64,000 bases of DNA from Sphingomonas sp. R-74633 (GCF_013416555.1 NZ_JACCFG010000004.1:496001-560000), one strand, 5' to 3'. Positions 26,775 to 34,894 are shown, numbered from the stretch's first letter. Translations and numbers: made by a program. Notes: generated by a model from the letters alone, not told the origin.

Positions 26775-26799
26775 CATATTATATGATTTATACGAATCA
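26775..26799. promoter_or_regulatory. Candidate regulon operator, site g (upstream of the clan GH-A-like gene)
   Basis: CATATTATATGAT (26775-26787) is the exact inverse of site a. The adjoining TTATACGAAT (26788-26797) reads ATTCGTATAA on the other strand, giving a second half-site. It lies about 70-90 bases before the start at 26867. Confidence 0.6.
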
Positions 26800-26866
26800 G
26801 ATCGGCAGAGCGGGGGCTCGAACCGGCCGCGCCCTTCGAGCGCTTTCAACCAGGGAGAGAGATTTG

Positions 26867-27991
26867 ATGCGGAAGCTTCTGGCAATCGGCGCGGCGGCGC
26901 TGCTGAGCCTGCCCGGTGCGGCGCTGGCCCAGGGCGCGCTCGGCGCCAATTACAATGAGCATTTCGAGGACGTCGATTATCGCGACCTCCAGAAGAGCGA
27001 CACGCAGTGGGTGCGCATCTTCCTGCCGATGTTCCAGCTCGATCGGGGCCCGGCCGCCGAACATGGCGCGGTCAAGACGATCCTTGACGTGTCCAAGCAC
27101 GGCTACAAGACGGTCCTGACGCTGAAGTTCCCGTACAACAAGGTCGCCTTCCCCAAGGCGGACAGCGATACCTTCAAGAAGGACCTCGCCCGGCTCGAGG
27201 CAGTGCTGCCCGAAGTGATGGGCAAGGTGGACATATTGGTGATCGGCAACGAGCCTTTCATCGAGAGCCGCCAGCAGGACTGGAACGCCAACTTCAACGC
27301 CTATTACGAACAACTCGCCAAGGCGGCGATCCAGTATCGCGCCGAGCATTGCGGCGGCGACGCCTGCAAGACGCAGCTCTACATGGGCGCGCTCAACCAG
27401 ACCCAGAACCCGGTCTGGCGCAACAAGACCACCGATCGCTGGATGGAATTCATCAAGCAGACGCCCGAGCTTCGCGGCCTCGACATCCACCCGCACATCA
27501 CGATGATCGAGGAGTCCAAGGCGTTCCTCGACTATATCCTGCCGCGGATGCGCTCGGACCAGAAGTTCCTGGTGCTCGAATTCTCGCTGGTCTGGTGGTG
27601 GAAGTCGCACCTCAAGGACCCGATCCCCGCCGCCTTCGCCGCCAAATATGGCGCGCCGGCCAATGCCCAGACCTGGCAGATCATCAAGGCCGCGCTGGAG
27701 ACGCCCTTCTCCAAGCCGCAATGGGACGAGTTCCTGGCGCAGAGCCCGTGGTTCGAGGGCCGCAAGCATTACCTCAAGAACCAGATGAAGATCTTCCGCG
27801 ACACCGGCAAGCTGGCGGTGGCGACCTATGGCTTCAAGCAGGGCCAGTCGATGGTCAATAATTTCGGCCCGGATTCGGTGCCATGGCTGCTCAACAGCGT
27901 GTTCGCCGGCCGCACCGTCAAGCCCAATGCTGATGGCAGCTCGGCGTACAACTATGCCTGGATCGACGACTATAAGGCGCTCCAGAAATAG
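26867..27991 (+). CDS. Exported putative clan GH-A glycosidase of unassigned family
   Basis: 374 residues with a signal peptide (LLAIGAAALLSLPGAALAQ). I do not recognise a family. Predicted barrel features fit clan GH-A: a Glu after strand 4 (Glu129 in VDILVIGNEPFIESR) and a Glu at the end of strand 7 (Glu238 in KFLVLEFSLVWWWKS), with TQWVRIFLPMFQLDRG and HGYKTVLTLKFPYNK as early strands and LDIHPHITMIEE between. The spacing of about 109 residues is normal for this clan. The ATG follows AGGGAGAGAG; the longer frame from 26783 is rejected. It follows the sulfatase, carries candidate operator g, and ends in a clear terminator. Confidence 0.7.
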   Translation: MRKLLAIGAAALLSLPGAALAQGALGANYNEHFEDVDYRDLQKSDTQWVRIFLPMFQLDRGPAAEHGAVKTILDVSKHGYKTVLTLKFPYNKVAFPKADSDTFKKDLARLEAVLPEVMGKVDILVIGNEPFIESRQQDWNANFNAYYEQLAKAAIQYRAEHCGGDACKTQLYMGALNQTQNPVWRNKTTDRWMEFIKQTPELRGLDIHPHITMIEESKAFLDYILPRMRSDQKFLVLEFSLVWWWKSHLKDPIPAAFAAKYGAPANAQTWQIIKAALETPFSKPQWDEFLAQSPWFEGRKHYLKNQMKIFRDTGKLAVATYGFKQGQSMVNNFGPDSVPWLLNSVFAGRTVKPNADGSSAYNYAWIDDYKALQK

Positions 27992-27999
27992 GCTTCCCC

Positions 28000-28042
28000 G
28001 GGCGGAGGGTTGCCCTGCCCTCCGCCCAACCTTTTCGTTTTT
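28000..28042 (+). terminator. Rho-independent terminator closing the carbohydrate locus
   Basis: GGGCGGAGGG (28000-28009) pairs with CCCTCCGCCC (28018-28027), followed by AACCTTTTCGTTTTT. It lies 8 bases after the stop of the gene ending at 27991. Confidence 0.88.
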
Positions 28043-28120
28043 CCCCGTTGCAACAAACCGAAATTCCCCTGCGCGCCGCCCGGCCGAAACCGGCTTCGGC
28101 AAAGTTTTCACGGGGGATTT

Positions 28121-28858
28121 ATGCGAGGTTTGAAGCAGGGCGCAGGCGCCCTCCTGCTGGGCGCAGCGCTGACACTGGCGATGCCTGCACTGGCCCAAAT
28201 GGGTCCGGGCGGCGGTGGCCCCGGCAGCGGTGGCGGCGGACGTGGCCGTGGTGGCCCACCGGGTGGCGGCCCGGGCGGCGGCGAACGCCCCAGGATGATG
28301 AAGCCGGTCAAGCGCGAGAAGCTCGACAAGGCCGTGACCGGCATGTTCCGCACCGCCGACAAGAATAGCGACGGCCTGGTCACCTTCGAGGAACTCAAGG
28401 CCGTGATCGAGGCGCGGCGCGACGCGCGGATCAAGGCGCGGTTCGAGCGGATCGACACCGATCACAATGGAGCGCTGAGCGCCGCCGAATTCTTCGCCTG
28501 GCAGCACGACATGGGATCGGTCGCCTCGGCCGAGCACCAGCCGGTCGCCGAGATGGGCGGGCCGATCTCCGAGAGCATCGCGCCCGACCTGGACGTGGAC
28601 GACATGGCGCTGCGCCGGCTGATCGAGCCGCTCACTGCGATGGTGATCGTCAACGCCAACACCAATTACGACAATGGCGTCTCGCTCGACGAGCTGCTCG
28701 CCTATGAGCGCAGGAAGTTCGACGCCGCCGATAGCGATCATGACGGCAGCCTGACGATGGAAGAGCTGCGCGCCGCCGAACCGCGCGATCGTGACGGTCC
28801 GGGCGGGCCGGGCGGACCCGGCGGCCCGATGGGGCGCCCGCCGCGCGGAGAAGACTGA
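28121..28858 (+). CDS. Exported EF-hand protein with Gly/Pro-rich termini
   Basis: 245 residues with a signal peptide (ALLLGAALTLAMPALAQ). Residues 27-57 are a Gly/Pro/Arg low-complexity linker. EF-hand loops are at 80-91 (DKNSDGLVTFEE), 112-123 (DTDHNGALSAAE), a degenerate one at 180-191 (NTNYDNGVSLDE) and 204-215 (DSDHDGSLTMEE). The C-terminus returns to Gly/Pro repeats (GGPGGPGGPMG). It should bind calcium or a similar ion in the periplasm or at the surface. Function is unknown. The ATG follows GGGGGA. The stop lies 7 bases before the next gene, so the pair is one operon. Confidence 0.8.
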   Translation: MRGLKQGAGALLLGAALTLAMPALAQMGPGGGGPGSGGGGRGRGGPPGGGPGGGERPRMMKPVKREKLDKAVTGMFRTADKNSDGLVTFEELKAVIEARRDARIKARFERIDTDHNGALSAAEFFAWQHDMGSVASAEHQPVAEMGGPISESIAPDLDVDDMALRRLIEPLTAMVIVNANTNYDNGVSLDELLAYERRKFDAADSDHDGSLTMEELRAAEPRDRDGPGGPGGPGGPMGRPPRGED

Positions 28859-28865
28859 GCCCGTC

Positions 28866-31481
28866 ATGACGACAATCAGGATGAAGCTGCTCGCGGGCGC
28901 GGCATTGGTCGCGCTCGCCCCGGCGGCGCACGCCCAGACCCAGGCCCCGCCGCCCAAGCAGGATGCCCCGCAGCCGAAGCAGCAGGAAGACGAGATCATC
29001 GTCACCGGCAAGGCGCCGCCGGGATCGGTGATCGGTGACATCCCGCCCGAGAACCAGCTCGGCCGTGCCGATATCGACGCATACGGCGTCGGCACGGTCA
29101 GCGAGCTGCTTGATGCGATCGCCGAACAGACTTCGAGCGCGCAGGGCCGCGACGACGAAGGCCCGGTGGTGCTGGTCAACGGCAAGCGTATCTCGGGCGT
29201 CAACGAAGTCTCGGACCTGCCGACCGAGTCGATCGTCCGCATCGACATCCTCCCGGAGGAAGTCGCGCTCAAATATGGCTATGACGCACAGCGCAAGGTG
29301 GTGAACATCATCCTGCGCCGCCGTTTCGAGGGCCGCGTCGCCAATCTGAACGGCGGCATGGCGACCGAGGGTCAGGGCGAGAACGAGGCCGGCGACTTCA
29401 CTTATACCCGCATCCGCGACAATGACCGGGTCAACATCGCCGCGCGCGCCAAGTCCACCGCCTCGCTGCTCGAAAGCGAGCGTGACCTGGTGCCGGCGAC
29501 CATGGCTTCGGACGGCTCGGACGACCGCGCCTACCGCACGCTCAAGCCGGCGACGCGCAGCTATGGCGTCAACGCCACGATCGCCCACCAGCTCAGCACC
29601 CAGACCAACCTCTCGGTGAACCTGCGCGGCGACTATGCGACCAGCGACGGGCTGAACGGCCTTCCGCTCGGCGGCACGAGCTTCCTCTCGGACGACCCGC
29701 TGCGCCAGAACAGCCGCACCGCGAGCCTGAGCACGGGGGTCACGCTCAACAGCGATCTCTCGAAGCGCTGGCGGCTGTCGGCAGTGGCCGGCTACAGCCA
29801 TAGCGACACCCGGCGCGACACGGACCGCGACGACAATGCCGGCCTGATCGGCACCGACCGCGCCACCTCGCTGACCGATAGCGGCAATGCCAGCCTGCTC
29901 GTCAACGGCAAGCTGCTGCCCCTGCCCGCCGGCGACGCCTCGGTGAGTCTCCGCGTCGGTGCCGATTTCAGTTCGCTCAGCACCACCAGCATGCTGGAGA
30001 ACCTGCAGTCGTCGGGCAGTTCGGATCGCACCAATGCCAGCGGCCAGATCAGCCTCGACCTGCCGATCGCCAGCCGCGCCAAGGGCGCGCTGCCCTTCCT
30101 CGGCAAGCTCACCGCCAATATCAACGCCGCAGTCACCCGCGTTTCGGATTACGGCACGCTCGGCACCTTCGGCTACGGGCTCAACTGGACGCCGCTGACC
30201 GGGGTCAGCCTGATCGCCGCGGTCAATGAGGACCGGGTGGCGCCCACGCTCGCCCAGCGCGGCGACGCGGTGGTGATAACCGACAATGTCCGCGCCTATG
30301 ACCCCGCGACCGGTGAGACGGTGACGGTCAGCCGGATCTCCGGCGGCAATCCGCTGCTCAAGGCCGATGACCGGCACGTGGTGAAGCTGGGGCTGACCGC
30401 CAAGCCGTGGAGCAAGCTCAATCTGAGCTTCACCGCCAATTACAACAACAGCCGCACCGAGAATGCGATCGTCAGCATCGCGGACGGCTCGGCCGCGCTC
30501 GAGGATGCTTTCCCCGACCGGTTCGAGCGCGATGCGGCCGGGCAGCTTATCAGCATCGATACCCGCGCAGTGAACATCGCCCGCGAGGATCGCGAGCAGC
30601 TGCGCTGGGGGATCAACTTCACTCAGGTTCTGCGCGCGCCCAGGCGACCGACGCCCCCGCCGGGCTTCCGGCCGCCCTGGATGCGCGACAGGCCCGAGGG
30701 CGACCGGCCGAACGGGGAAGCCCGCTCCGGCCGGCCGCCCGAAGGCTCGGATGTCGAGCGCGGGCCGCCGCCGCAGGGCGAGGACGGCGAGATCGTGGTC
30801 AATGGCCGCGAGATGCGCGATCCCTCGGGGCCCGGCCGCCCCGGCGGGTTCGACGGTCCGCCCGATGGCTTCGGTCCGCCACCCGGAGGCCCGCCCCCCG
30901 AAGGCTTTGGACCGCCGCCCGGCGGTGGCCCGGGTGGCCCCGGCGGGTTCGGCCTTCCCCCTGGTGGCTTCCGCGGGGGGCCCGGCGGCCCCGGCGGCGG
31001 CGGCAGCGACAATGGCGCGCGCTTCCAGTTCTCGCTCTATCACAGCGTGATCCTGCGCGACGAAGTCACCCTGCGCGACGGCATGGCGCCGATCGACCTG
31101 ATGGACGGCGGCTCGCTGGGCGGCACTCCGCGTTCGCGCCACAGCGTACAGCTGAGCACCGGCGTGATCGACAATGGCCTGGGCGTCCGCTTGTCGGGCA
31201 ACTGGAAGAGCGCGGCCGATGTCGACGGCACGTCACCGGCCGGAGACTTGCATTTCGGTGCGCTCGCCACCCTGGAGCTGCGCGTCTTCGCCAATCTCGC
31301 CAACCGCTTCCGCGGGCAGGACTGGGCGCGCGGCACGCGGGTGAGCCTGTCGATCGCCAATCTGCTGGGCGAGCGGCAGAAGGTGACCGACGCAGCGGGG
31401 GCGACGCCGCTCGCCTATCAGGGTGCCTATCTCGATCCCGACGGGCGGACGCTGCTGCTCTCGATCCGGCGGATCTTCTAG
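28866..31481 (+). CDS. TonB-dependent receptor-like protein with a Pro/Gly-rich insert
   Basis: 871 residues with a signal peptide (AGAALVALAPAAHAQ). The N-terminal DEIIVTGKAPPGSVIGDI and the plug (VGTVSELLDAIAEQTS, VLVNGKRISGVNEVSDLPTE, VVNIILRRRFEGRVANLNGG) are TonB-receptor-like; a beta-barrel follows. Residues about 590-715 are a Pro/Gly/Arg-rich segment (PPGFRPPWMRDRPEGDRPNG, GFGPPPGGPPPEGFG) containing a second EIVVNG motif near residue 641. The barrel resumes with RFQFSLYHSVILRDEVTLRD and ends LLLSIRRIF. Ligand unknown. Coupled to the EF-hand gene, whose termini have similar low complexity, suggesting the two proteins act together. Confidence 0.75.
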   Translation: MTTIRMKLLAGAALVALAPAAHAQTQAPPPKQDAPQPKQQEDEIIVTGKAPPGSVIGDIPPENQLGRADIDAYGVGTVSELLDAIAEQTSSAQGRDDEGPVVLVNGKRISGVNEVSDLPTESIVRIDILPEEVALKYGYDAQRKVVNIILRRRFEGRVANLNGGMATEGQGENEAGDFTYTRIRDNDRVNIAARAKSTASLLESERDLVPATMASDGSDDRAYRTLKPATRSYGVNATIAHQLSTQTNLSVNLRGDYATSDGLNGLPLGGTSFLSDDPLRQNSRTASLSTGVTLNSDLSKRWRLSAVAGYSHSDTRRDTDRDDNAGLIGTDRATSLTDSGNASLLVNGKLLPLPAGDASVSLRVGADFSSLSTTSMLENLQSSGSSDRTNASGQISLDLPIASRAKGALPFLGKLTANINAAVTRVSDYGTLGTFGYGLNWTPLTGVSLIAAVNEDRVAPTLAQRGDAVVITDNVRAYDPATGETVTVSRISGGNPLLKADDRHVVKLGLTAKPWSKLNLSFTANYNNSRTENAIVSIADGSAALEDAFPDRFERDAAGQLISIDTRAVNIAREDREQLRWGINFTQVLRAPRRPTPPPGFRPPWMRDRPEGDRPNGEARSGRPPEGSDVERGPPPQGEDGEIVVNGREMRDPSGPGRPGGFDGPPDGFGPPPGGPPPEGFGPPPGGGPGGPGGFGLPPGGFRGGPGGPGGGGSDNGARFQFSLYHSVILRDEVTLRDGMAPIDLMDGGSLGGTPRSRHSVQLSTGVIDNGLGVRLSGNWKSAADVDGTSPAGDLHFGALATLELRVFANLANRFRGQDWARGTRVSLSIANLLGERQKVTDAAGATPLAYQGAYLDPDGRTLLLSIRRIF

Positions 31482-31585
31482 CCGGGTTTGTCCGTCGCGG
31501 GGCTGCGGGTATCTCCCGATAGGTAGCAGGTCGCCCCTGACTATCCTGCGCTCGGTATATCCACCGAGCGTGGGAGGCTGGAGCG

Positions 31586-32713
31586 ATGCGATGCACGATC
31601 ACCGGGGCTGCATGCCTCCTCATCGCTTTGCCCGCTGCCGCGCAGGAACACCCGCAGGAGCAGGTGCGCGACCAGAGCGAGACGCTCACCACCCCCGGCG
31701 CCGAGGCGAAGAAGTCGAAACCCGATCTGCTGATCGTGCCGATCCCGCTCTCCAACCCGGCGCTCGGCACCGGCGCGACGGTTGCCGCCGTGCTGTTCTA
31801 CAACCCCAATCACGCCCCCTCGCCCTGGATCAGTGGCATCGGCGTCACTGCGACGAGCACCGGCACCAAGGCGATCGGCGCGTTCCACAGCATGTCGCTG
31901 GGGCACGACGCCTTCCGCTTCATGGCGTTCGGCGGCTATGGCGACGCCAAGCTCAAATTCTACGGCATCGGCAGCGCGGCGGGTGATCGCGGCGTGCATG
32001 TCGACCTCGAGGACAAGACGTTCCTCGGCCTCGCCCAGGCGCAATACCGGATGGCGAAGCACATCTACGCCGGAGTGCGCTTCCAATATATCGGCATGGA
32101 TTCCAACGCGGAGATCCCGCATCCGAATTTTCCCGATCTCGCGCTGCCGCCGATCGAGCTGAAGAGCACGCTGGCGACGCTCGGCCCCTCGCTGACCTAT
32201 GACAGCCGCAACAGCTCGCTCAATCCGACCGGCGGCACCTATGTCACGGCGACCTGGATGTTCGGCGCCAGGTTCCTCGGCAGCGACTTCGAGCACAACA
32301 AGCTCCAGGTCGGCGCCAATTTCTACGCGCCGCTCGCGAAGAAGACGATCGTCGCCTTCCGCGCCGCCACCTGCAGCGTCTCGCGCACCGCGCCCTTCTA
32401 TGATCTGTGCATGTACGGCTCGGGCGGCGACCTGCGCGGATATGAGACGGGGCGCTACCGTGACCGCGTGACCTGGGCGGCGCAGGGTGAAGTGCGCCAG
32501 CATCTGTTCGGCCGCTTCGGCGCGGTGGTGTTTGGCGGCGTGGGCGGCGTCGGCTCGAGCTATGAGGAACTGGGGAAGAGCGACCTCCTGCCCTCGGTCG
32601 GCGCGGGGATCCGCTACCAGGCGTCGAAGAGCAACAACATCAACCTGCGGCTCGACCTGGCCTTCGGCAATGACGGGCATGCGGTCTATTTCAGCCTGGG
32701 CGAGGCCTTCTGA
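31586..32713 (+). CDS. Omp85-like outer-membrane beta-barrel protein (copy 1)
   Basis: 375 residues with a signal peptide (GAACLLIALPAAAQ). A Lys-rich stretch (EAKKSKPDLLIVPIPLSNPA) leads straight into the barrel, with no room for POTRA domains. RGYETGRYRDRVTWAAQGE resembles the (V/L)RGY loop motif of the Omp85/BamA (D15 surface antigen) barrel. The protein ends AVYFSLGEAF with a terminal Phe. A close paralog lies at 38918. The role may be outer-membrane insertion or small-molecule passage; the sequence does not decide. It is 104 bases after the TonB-like gene. Confidence 0.72.
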   Translation: MRCTITGAACLLIALPAAAQEHPQEQVRDQSETLTTPGAEAKKSKPDLLIVPIPLSNPALGTGATVAAVLFYNPNHAPSPWISGIGVTATSTGTKAIGAFHSMSLGHDAFRFMAFGGYGDAKLKFYGIGSAAGDRGVHVDLEDKTFLGLAQAQYRMAKHIYAGVRFQYIGMDSNAEIPHPNFPDLALPPIELKSTLATLGPSLTYDSRNSSLNPTGGTYVTATWMFGARFLGSDFEHNKLQVGANFYAPLAKKTIVAFRAATCSVSRTAPFYDLCMYGSGGDLRGYETGRYRDRVTWAAQGEVRQHLFGRFGAVVFGGVGGVGSSYEELGKSDLLPSVGAGIRYQASKSNNINLRLDLAFGNDGHAVYFSLGEAF

Positions 32714-32819
32714 TCCGCCGGGCCATCCGCAAAAGCCCCACCCGTTCCTGCGCATTTCCCCCGAGCCCGGATGCCCGCCGTTTCCCCTAGGCTCGGCGCT
32801 CGCAACCGGGAGCCGCACG

Positions 32820-33680
32820 ATGGAGAATGCCAAGCAGCTGGTGGGCCTGCTCGTCCAGGCCAGCATGTTCCTGTTGATCATGGCGGTGGCCATGCAATGC
32901 GCGTGGCGCGACGTGGTCGAGCAGGTGCGGCATCCCCGCTTCCTGCTGCGTGCGCTGATCGCAGTGAATGTGGTCGTGCCGGTGGTCGCGGTGCTGCTTA
33001 CCCTCGCGCTGGACCTGCCCCGGCCGATTGCCGCGGGGCTGATCCTGATGGCGGTCTCCCCACTCGCGCCGCTGGTGCCGGGCAAGGCGACCAAGACCGG
33101 CGCCGACCGTGCCAATGTCGTGGCGACCTATCTGCTGCTGATCACGCTCGCCATCCCGATCGTGCCGCTGTCGATGGCGGTGGTCGACCGGATCTTCGGC
33201 GTCGAGGCGATCGCGCCCGCCGCGGTGATCGCCAAGGTGGCCTTCATCTCGGGCCTGCTGCCGATCATCCTCGGACTGGCGTTCGCCGGCCTGGCCCCGA
33301 GCCTTGCTGCGCGCGCCGCGCCGGTGATGACGCTGATCGCGGTGGTGGTGCTCGGGCTCTTCGTGCTCCTGGTGCTGTGGATGCAGGGCCGCATCTATCT
33401 CGGCATGATCGGCGGCGGCACGATCTTCGCCTTCGCGCTGACCTCCGCCGCGGCAGTGATCGGCGGGCATTTTCTGGCCACCGACCCAGAGAACCGGGGC
33501 GCGCTGGCGGTTGCCGCGGCGACGCGCCACCCGGGCATGGCCTTTGCCATCGCCCATGCCAGCGGCGCGGAACCCGCGGCGCTCGCCGCGATCCTGCTGT
33601 TCCTGATCGTCAGCGTGATCGTCGTCGCGATCTATCTGGCCTGGCTCAAGAAGCAGGCGCCCGCCGAGGCGCCGCAATAG
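32820..33680 (+). CDS. SBF/BASS-type membrane transporter
   Basis: 286 residues with about nine helices, little else. The sequence (LVQASMFLLIMAVAMQCAWR, then ARP-like PRPIAAGLILMAVSPLAPLV and RHPGMAFAIAHASG with conserved small residues) resembles the bile acid:sodium symporter superfamily. Substrate unknown. The ATG at 32820 follows GGGAG; the longer frame from 32487 overlaps the previous gene out of frame and is rejected. Inner membrane. Confidence 0.7.
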   Translation: MENAKQLVGLLVQASMFLLIMAVAMQCAWRDVVEQVRHPRFLLRALIAVNVVVPVVAVLLTLALDLPRPIAAGLILMAVSPLAPLVPGKATKTGADRANVVATYLLLITLAIPIVPLSMAVVDRIFGVEAIAPAAVIAKVAFISGLLPIILGLAFAGLAPSLAARAAPVMTLIAVVVLGLFVLLVLWMQGRIYLGMIGGGTIFAFALTSAAAVIGGHFLATDPENRGALAVAAATRHPGMAFAIAHASGAEPAALAAILLFLIVSVIVVAIYLAWLKKQAPAEAPQ

Positions 33681-33973
33681 AGTGAATTTCGGGGTAATTC
33701 CCTGTCGATATAAGGGTTCCGCCCGATTGTTCGCAGCCCCATCGAGGCAGATAATGGCTTGGCGCTGCGGGCGAACCCGCTCTCAACAGGCGCGCAGCGC
33801 AACGGTACGAATGAGCGCGGTCCCACCCCCCCGGACCGCCGCGTTCATCCGGGCCACGGGAAGGCGGCGGAACTGGGCAGCTCCGCCGTCATCCCGCAAG
33901 GCGCTCTCGAGCTCAGCGGAAGGGCGCTCACTCTCTCCGGCGCCTCTCCTCCCCTGAGTCCCGGAGGCTCGAA
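33681..33973 (+). other. Structured intergenic stretch, candidate non-coding RNA or long 3' leader
   Basis: About 290 bases after the transporter stop with no convincing gene. It can fold into successive stems: GCGCTGCG (33761-33768) with CGCAGCGC (about 33794-33801), GCGGTCC with GGACCGC across 33817-33838, and CGGCGGA with TCCGCCG across about 33865-33889. It runs into a strong + strand terminator. I saw no RNase P, tmRNA, SRP or known riboswitch core. GC-rich DNA folds easily, so this is tentative. Confidence 0.35.
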
Positions 33974-34002
33974 GGGGCCGCGTTCACACCGCGGCCCCTT
34001 TT
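33974..34002 (+). terminator. Rho-independent terminator, plus strand
   Basis: GGGGCCGCG (33974-33982) pairs with CGCGGCCCC (33990-33998), loop of 7, followed by TTTT. It closes either the transporter transcript or a separate RNA from 33681 onwards. Confidence 0.8.
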
Positions 34003-34022
34003 GCCGTCCGCGCGCCACGCAC

Positions 34023-34056
34023 GAAAAAAGGGCGGACGGGAGTTACCCGTCCGCCC
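34023..34056 (-). terminator. Rho-independent terminator of the DUF4136 gene
   Basis: GGGCGGACGGG (34030-34040) pairs with CCCGTCCGCCC (34046-34056). Read on the minus strand, it is followed by TTTTTTCG. It begins 29 bases after the DUF4136 stop. Confidence 0.88.
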
Positions 34057-34084
34057 CATTCGCCGCGCGGTCGCGCTTGCGCGG

Positions 34085-34639
34085 TTACTTGGTGCCCGGC
34101 TGGGGCGGGAACTTGGCGATCACCGCATCGATCGCGGCATCGATCTTCGCTTGGTCGACCTTGCTGGGATCGATCTCCTGGGTGGCGACGCCATGCCAGA
34201 TCGGCTTCTTGGTGGCGACGTCATAGAGGTCGATCACCAAGGTGCCGTCGGTCACGTTGCGCACATCGACGTTGCGATAGGCGGCACCGCCCCATCCCCA
34301 GCCGCGATAATAGGGGCCATAGGGGCCGAAATCGGTCACCTCGACCCGGTCGCGCCGGCCGAGCGTGAAGGCGACGGCGAAATCGCCCTTCTCGACCTGC
34401 TGATAGCCGCGCGCCGCGAGCGAGCGGTCGATCGATCCGCGCACGCGGTCGAACATCAGCGGGTTCATGCCCTGGGGCACGCCGGTATAGACCCAGCTAT
34501 ACTGATGATATTTGGCGTAATCGACCGTCTGGTCATAGTCGGTCTTGATGTCGGGCGCGTCGGTGCAACTCGCCGTCATGAGGCCAAGACCGACAATAAG
34601 CGCGCTGCCGGTCCTTCGTGCAAAGTCATAGGCGTTCAT
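34085..34639 (-). CDS. DUF4136 lipoprotein
   Basis: 184 residues. The signal ends in a lipobox (LGLMTASC), so it should be lipid-anchored. The mature part matches the DUF4136 pattern: DYDQTVDYAKYHQYSWVY, IDRSLAARGYQQVEKGDFAV and GTLVIDLYDVATKKPIWHGV. A Gly/Tyr/Trp-rich loop (GPYGPYYRGWGWGGAAYR) interrupts it. Function is unknown; these proteins are envelope lipoproteins. The gene is divergent from the response regulator, and palindrome site 1 lies between them. Confidence 0.85.
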   Translation of the reverse strand: MNAYDFARRTGSALIVGLGLMTASCTDAPDIKTDYDQTVDYAKYHQYSWVYTGVPQGMNPLMFDRVRGSIDRSLAARGYQQVEKGDFAVAFTLGRRDRVEVTDFGPYGPYYRGWGWGGAAYRNVDVRNVTDGTLVIDLYDVATKKPIWHGVATQEIDPSKVDQAKIDAAIDAVIAKFPPQPGTK

Positions 34640-34720
34640 CGGTCGGTCTCCTTCGATACGACCGACAGAAAATGATCGAAATCCGCGCGCACCAATATTG
34701 GGGGAGGCCCCGATCCGGGC

Positions 34721-34737
34721 TCGGTATCAGTACCGAT
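34721..34737. promoter_or_regulatory. Palindrome site 1, candidate target of the adjacent two-component system
   Basis: TCGGTATCAGTACCGAT has arms TCGGTA/TACCGA around TCAG. It shares 14 of 17 bases with site 2 at 36894-36910. It lies 82 bases upstream of the DUF4136 start and 158 upstream of the response regulator. Confidence 0.55.
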
Positions 34738-34894
34738 ATAGCCGAGCACCCACGGTTACATCCCGCGAAGTTATCCACAGCCCGCAGCTTATCAGGGTTT
34801 TTCATGATATGCAGGGGCCGGGAATCGGACAAGAATGTGCAACAAACAGGGGCACGGCAATGACAGATCCACTCCCGCCCATCGAGGCACCGAA

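Noticed and set aside
28650-31142. An 830-codon open frame on the minus strand
   Set aside because: Antisense to the EF-hand and TonB-like genes; no start signal or motifs.
33682-33957. A 91-codon open frame on the plus strand in the structured intergenic region
   Set aside because: Arg/Ser-rich, no ribosome-binding site, no recognisable domain; the region folds as RNA instead.
34771-34779. DnaA box as a replication origin
   Set aside because: Only one box is present, with no cluster, no AT-rich unwinding region and no dnaA, dnaN or parAB genes nearby.
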